This document shows, piece after piece, positions 21,405 to 22,153 of a stretch of DNA of 22,153 bases; the first letter of the stretch is position 1, and each line of letters opens with the position of its first letter. Origin of the DNA: a virus. The stretch lies in the IMG/VR virus record IMGVR_UViG_3300009158_001511, positions 1 through 22,153 of that record. One strand, written 5' to 3'. The notes beneath the pieces are model-generated. The model was not told the origin of the DNA. It did not search any database and saw only the letters and a program-made list of their open reading frames with translations. The position numbers and the translations under genes are program-made.

Positions 21405-21792
21405 TTTTGTTTATTTTGGGGACGTTTGGGAACGTTTGAGCAATGGCGAAGTGACCTATCCTGCAATGTTTTTTACGTTGACAGGTGCAAGTTATGGCGC
21501 AAAAGAAATTGGTTTTTCATTTAGTCTTTATTTTATGGACAGAATGTTAAACGAAGAAACAAACGAAACGGAAGTTTTATCAGATATGACACAGGTTGCC
21601 GGTGACATAGTTGCACAATTACGTTACCCTGAAGATTACCAAATTGTGACTTGGACATTGAACCAAAATTTACCAATTACTTTTTACACAGAAAGCGACC
21701 CTGATTATTTAGCAGGTGTAAAATTAGACGTGACTTTAACAGTACCATTTATTAACAATAGGTGTCAAGTACCTTCAAATTATACTTTTTAA
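21343..21792 (+). CDS. Tail completion/terminator-like protein, 149 residues
   Basis: The protein is an alpha/beta type with an N-terminal helix (MTLNQIVKELTTIGNQHEQ) then strands: FVYFGDVWERLSNGEVTYP, GFSFSLYFMDRMLN and LAGVKLDVTLTVPFINNRC. The order of helix, three or four strands, and the closing VPF.N.RCQ.P segment resembles neck or tail-terminator proteins that I recall in Bacteroidota phages. By position after the connector it probably caps the tail or joins head and tail. It ends in a TAATG overlap with the following gene. Confidence 0.6.
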   Translation: MTLNQIVKELTTIGNQHEQIDFVYFGDVWERLSNGEVTYPAMFFTLTGASYGAKEIGFSFSLYFMDRMLNEETNETEVLSDMTQVAGDIVAQLRYPEDYQIVTWTLNQNLPITFYTESDPDYLAGVKLDVTLTVPFINNRCQVPSNYTF

Positions 21793-22153
21793 TGGAATCC
21801 AAAAAAATTAATCAATTAGCGACAGAACTTGCGCCTGATTTATCAGATTTAACAATTATAGGCGACCCTACAACCGGAATAAGTAAAAAAATTACGCTTT
21901 CACAAATGGCGTCTTTGTTTACAGGTACAGTTGAAGAATACGCTTCATTGTCGGCGTTCCCTTTGGTTGGTACGGCTGACACAATTTATATTGCGTTAGA
22001 TACAAACGTAATTTATCGTTGGAATTCAGGGACAAGTTCCTATAATGAATTGTCACCAAATATCGTGACTTCATTGGTATTTAGTGACGCAAATGGATTT
22101 GACGGAACGATTAGTTTGGTTGGTTCAACTGCAACACTTTCAATTACAACTGC
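21792..22153 (+). CDS. Start of a probable fibre/receptor-binding protein (partial)
   Basis: The frame starts at ATG 21792 in a TAATG overlap and remains open to the window end (at least 120 residues). The N-terminus MESKKINQLATELAPDLSD, followed by TIIGDPTTGISKKITLSQM, is a pattern common at the N-termini of phage fibre or repeat-bearing tail proteins (KKINQL...DPTTG...KITLSQ). The next part (YIALDTNVIYRWNSGTSSYN) looks like the short repeat that precedes the fibre shaft. The rest lies outside the window, so a hydrolase or tip domain cannot be judged. Confidence 0.65.
   Translation, partial: MESKKINQLATELAPDLSDLTIIGDPTTGISKKITLSQMASLFTGTVEEYASLSAFPLVGTADTIYIALDTNVIYRWNSGTSSYNELSPNIVTSLVFSDANGFDGTISLVGSTATLSITT

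Noticed and set aside
1-22153. tRNA genes, CRISPR arrays, insertion sequences, integrase or att sites
   Set aside because: No cloverleaf, no regularly spaced repeats, no transposase or recombinase motif was seen on either strand by eye.

Overview
The window looks like the structural and packaging part of a tailed double-stranded DNA phage (Caudoviricetes, long-tailed judging by a tape-measure protein and a tail assembly chaperone), or a prophage of one, infecting a member of the Bacteroidota. Evidence for the host: AT-rich DNA, start codons preceded by A/T-rich sequence without Shine-Dalgarno motifs, a promoter of the Bacteroidota type (TTTG, about 21 bases, TATATTTG) and protein families that I associate with Flavobacterium/Bacteroides phages. 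Every supported gene is on the + strand and most are packed with 1-60 base overlaps. I see no integrase, tRNA, rRNA, IS element or CRISPR array. Family names come from reading motifs; no search was run.

Layout. (1) 1-3462: end of a helix-turn-helix gene, a small membrane protein, an unknown protein, then an envelope/glycan-modification cassette: LpxA-like left-handed beta-helix acyltransferase, SAM methyltransferase, GT-A (family 2-like) glycosyltransferase and GT-B glycosyltransferase. (2) 3449-6121: packaging module: a composite protein with a HAD-phosphatase core between two phage-type modules, HNH nuclease, a 40-residue basic protein, small terminase-like protein and complete large terminase. 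(3) 6122-8296: a block of small accessory genes behind its own promoter, around a C5-cytosine DNA methyltransferase that contains a second long open frame with its own recognisable motifs. (4) 8283-15423: tail module: tail assembly chaperone with a probable -1 frameshift on a run of nine T, a terminator, three tail/virion proteins and the tape-measure protein. (5) 15452-21792: head and connector module: XkdF-like prohead protease, scaffold, major capsid protein, terminator, probable major tail protein, terminator, a noncoding repeat-bearing gap, small virion protein, portal with a C-terminal extension, head-tail connector and tail-completion-like protein. (6) 21792-end: beginning of a probable fibre or receptor-binding protein.

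The genes together form a late region: HNH plus terminase process DNA through the portal into a shell of capsid protein built on the scaffold and matured by the protease; chaperone, tape measure and tail proteins make the tail; the methyltransferase probably protects DNA from restriction; the glycosyltransferase/acyltransferase cassette may decorate the virion or alter the host surface. The gene order is unusual: tail genes lie between terminase and head genes, and the portal is about 13 kb downstream of the terminase, after the capsid gene.

The items most worth a second look are the dual-coding methyltransferase (6748-7308), the T9 frameshift (8761-8769), the HAD composite protein, the LpxA-like acyltransferase and the repeat-bearing gap at 18311-18521.
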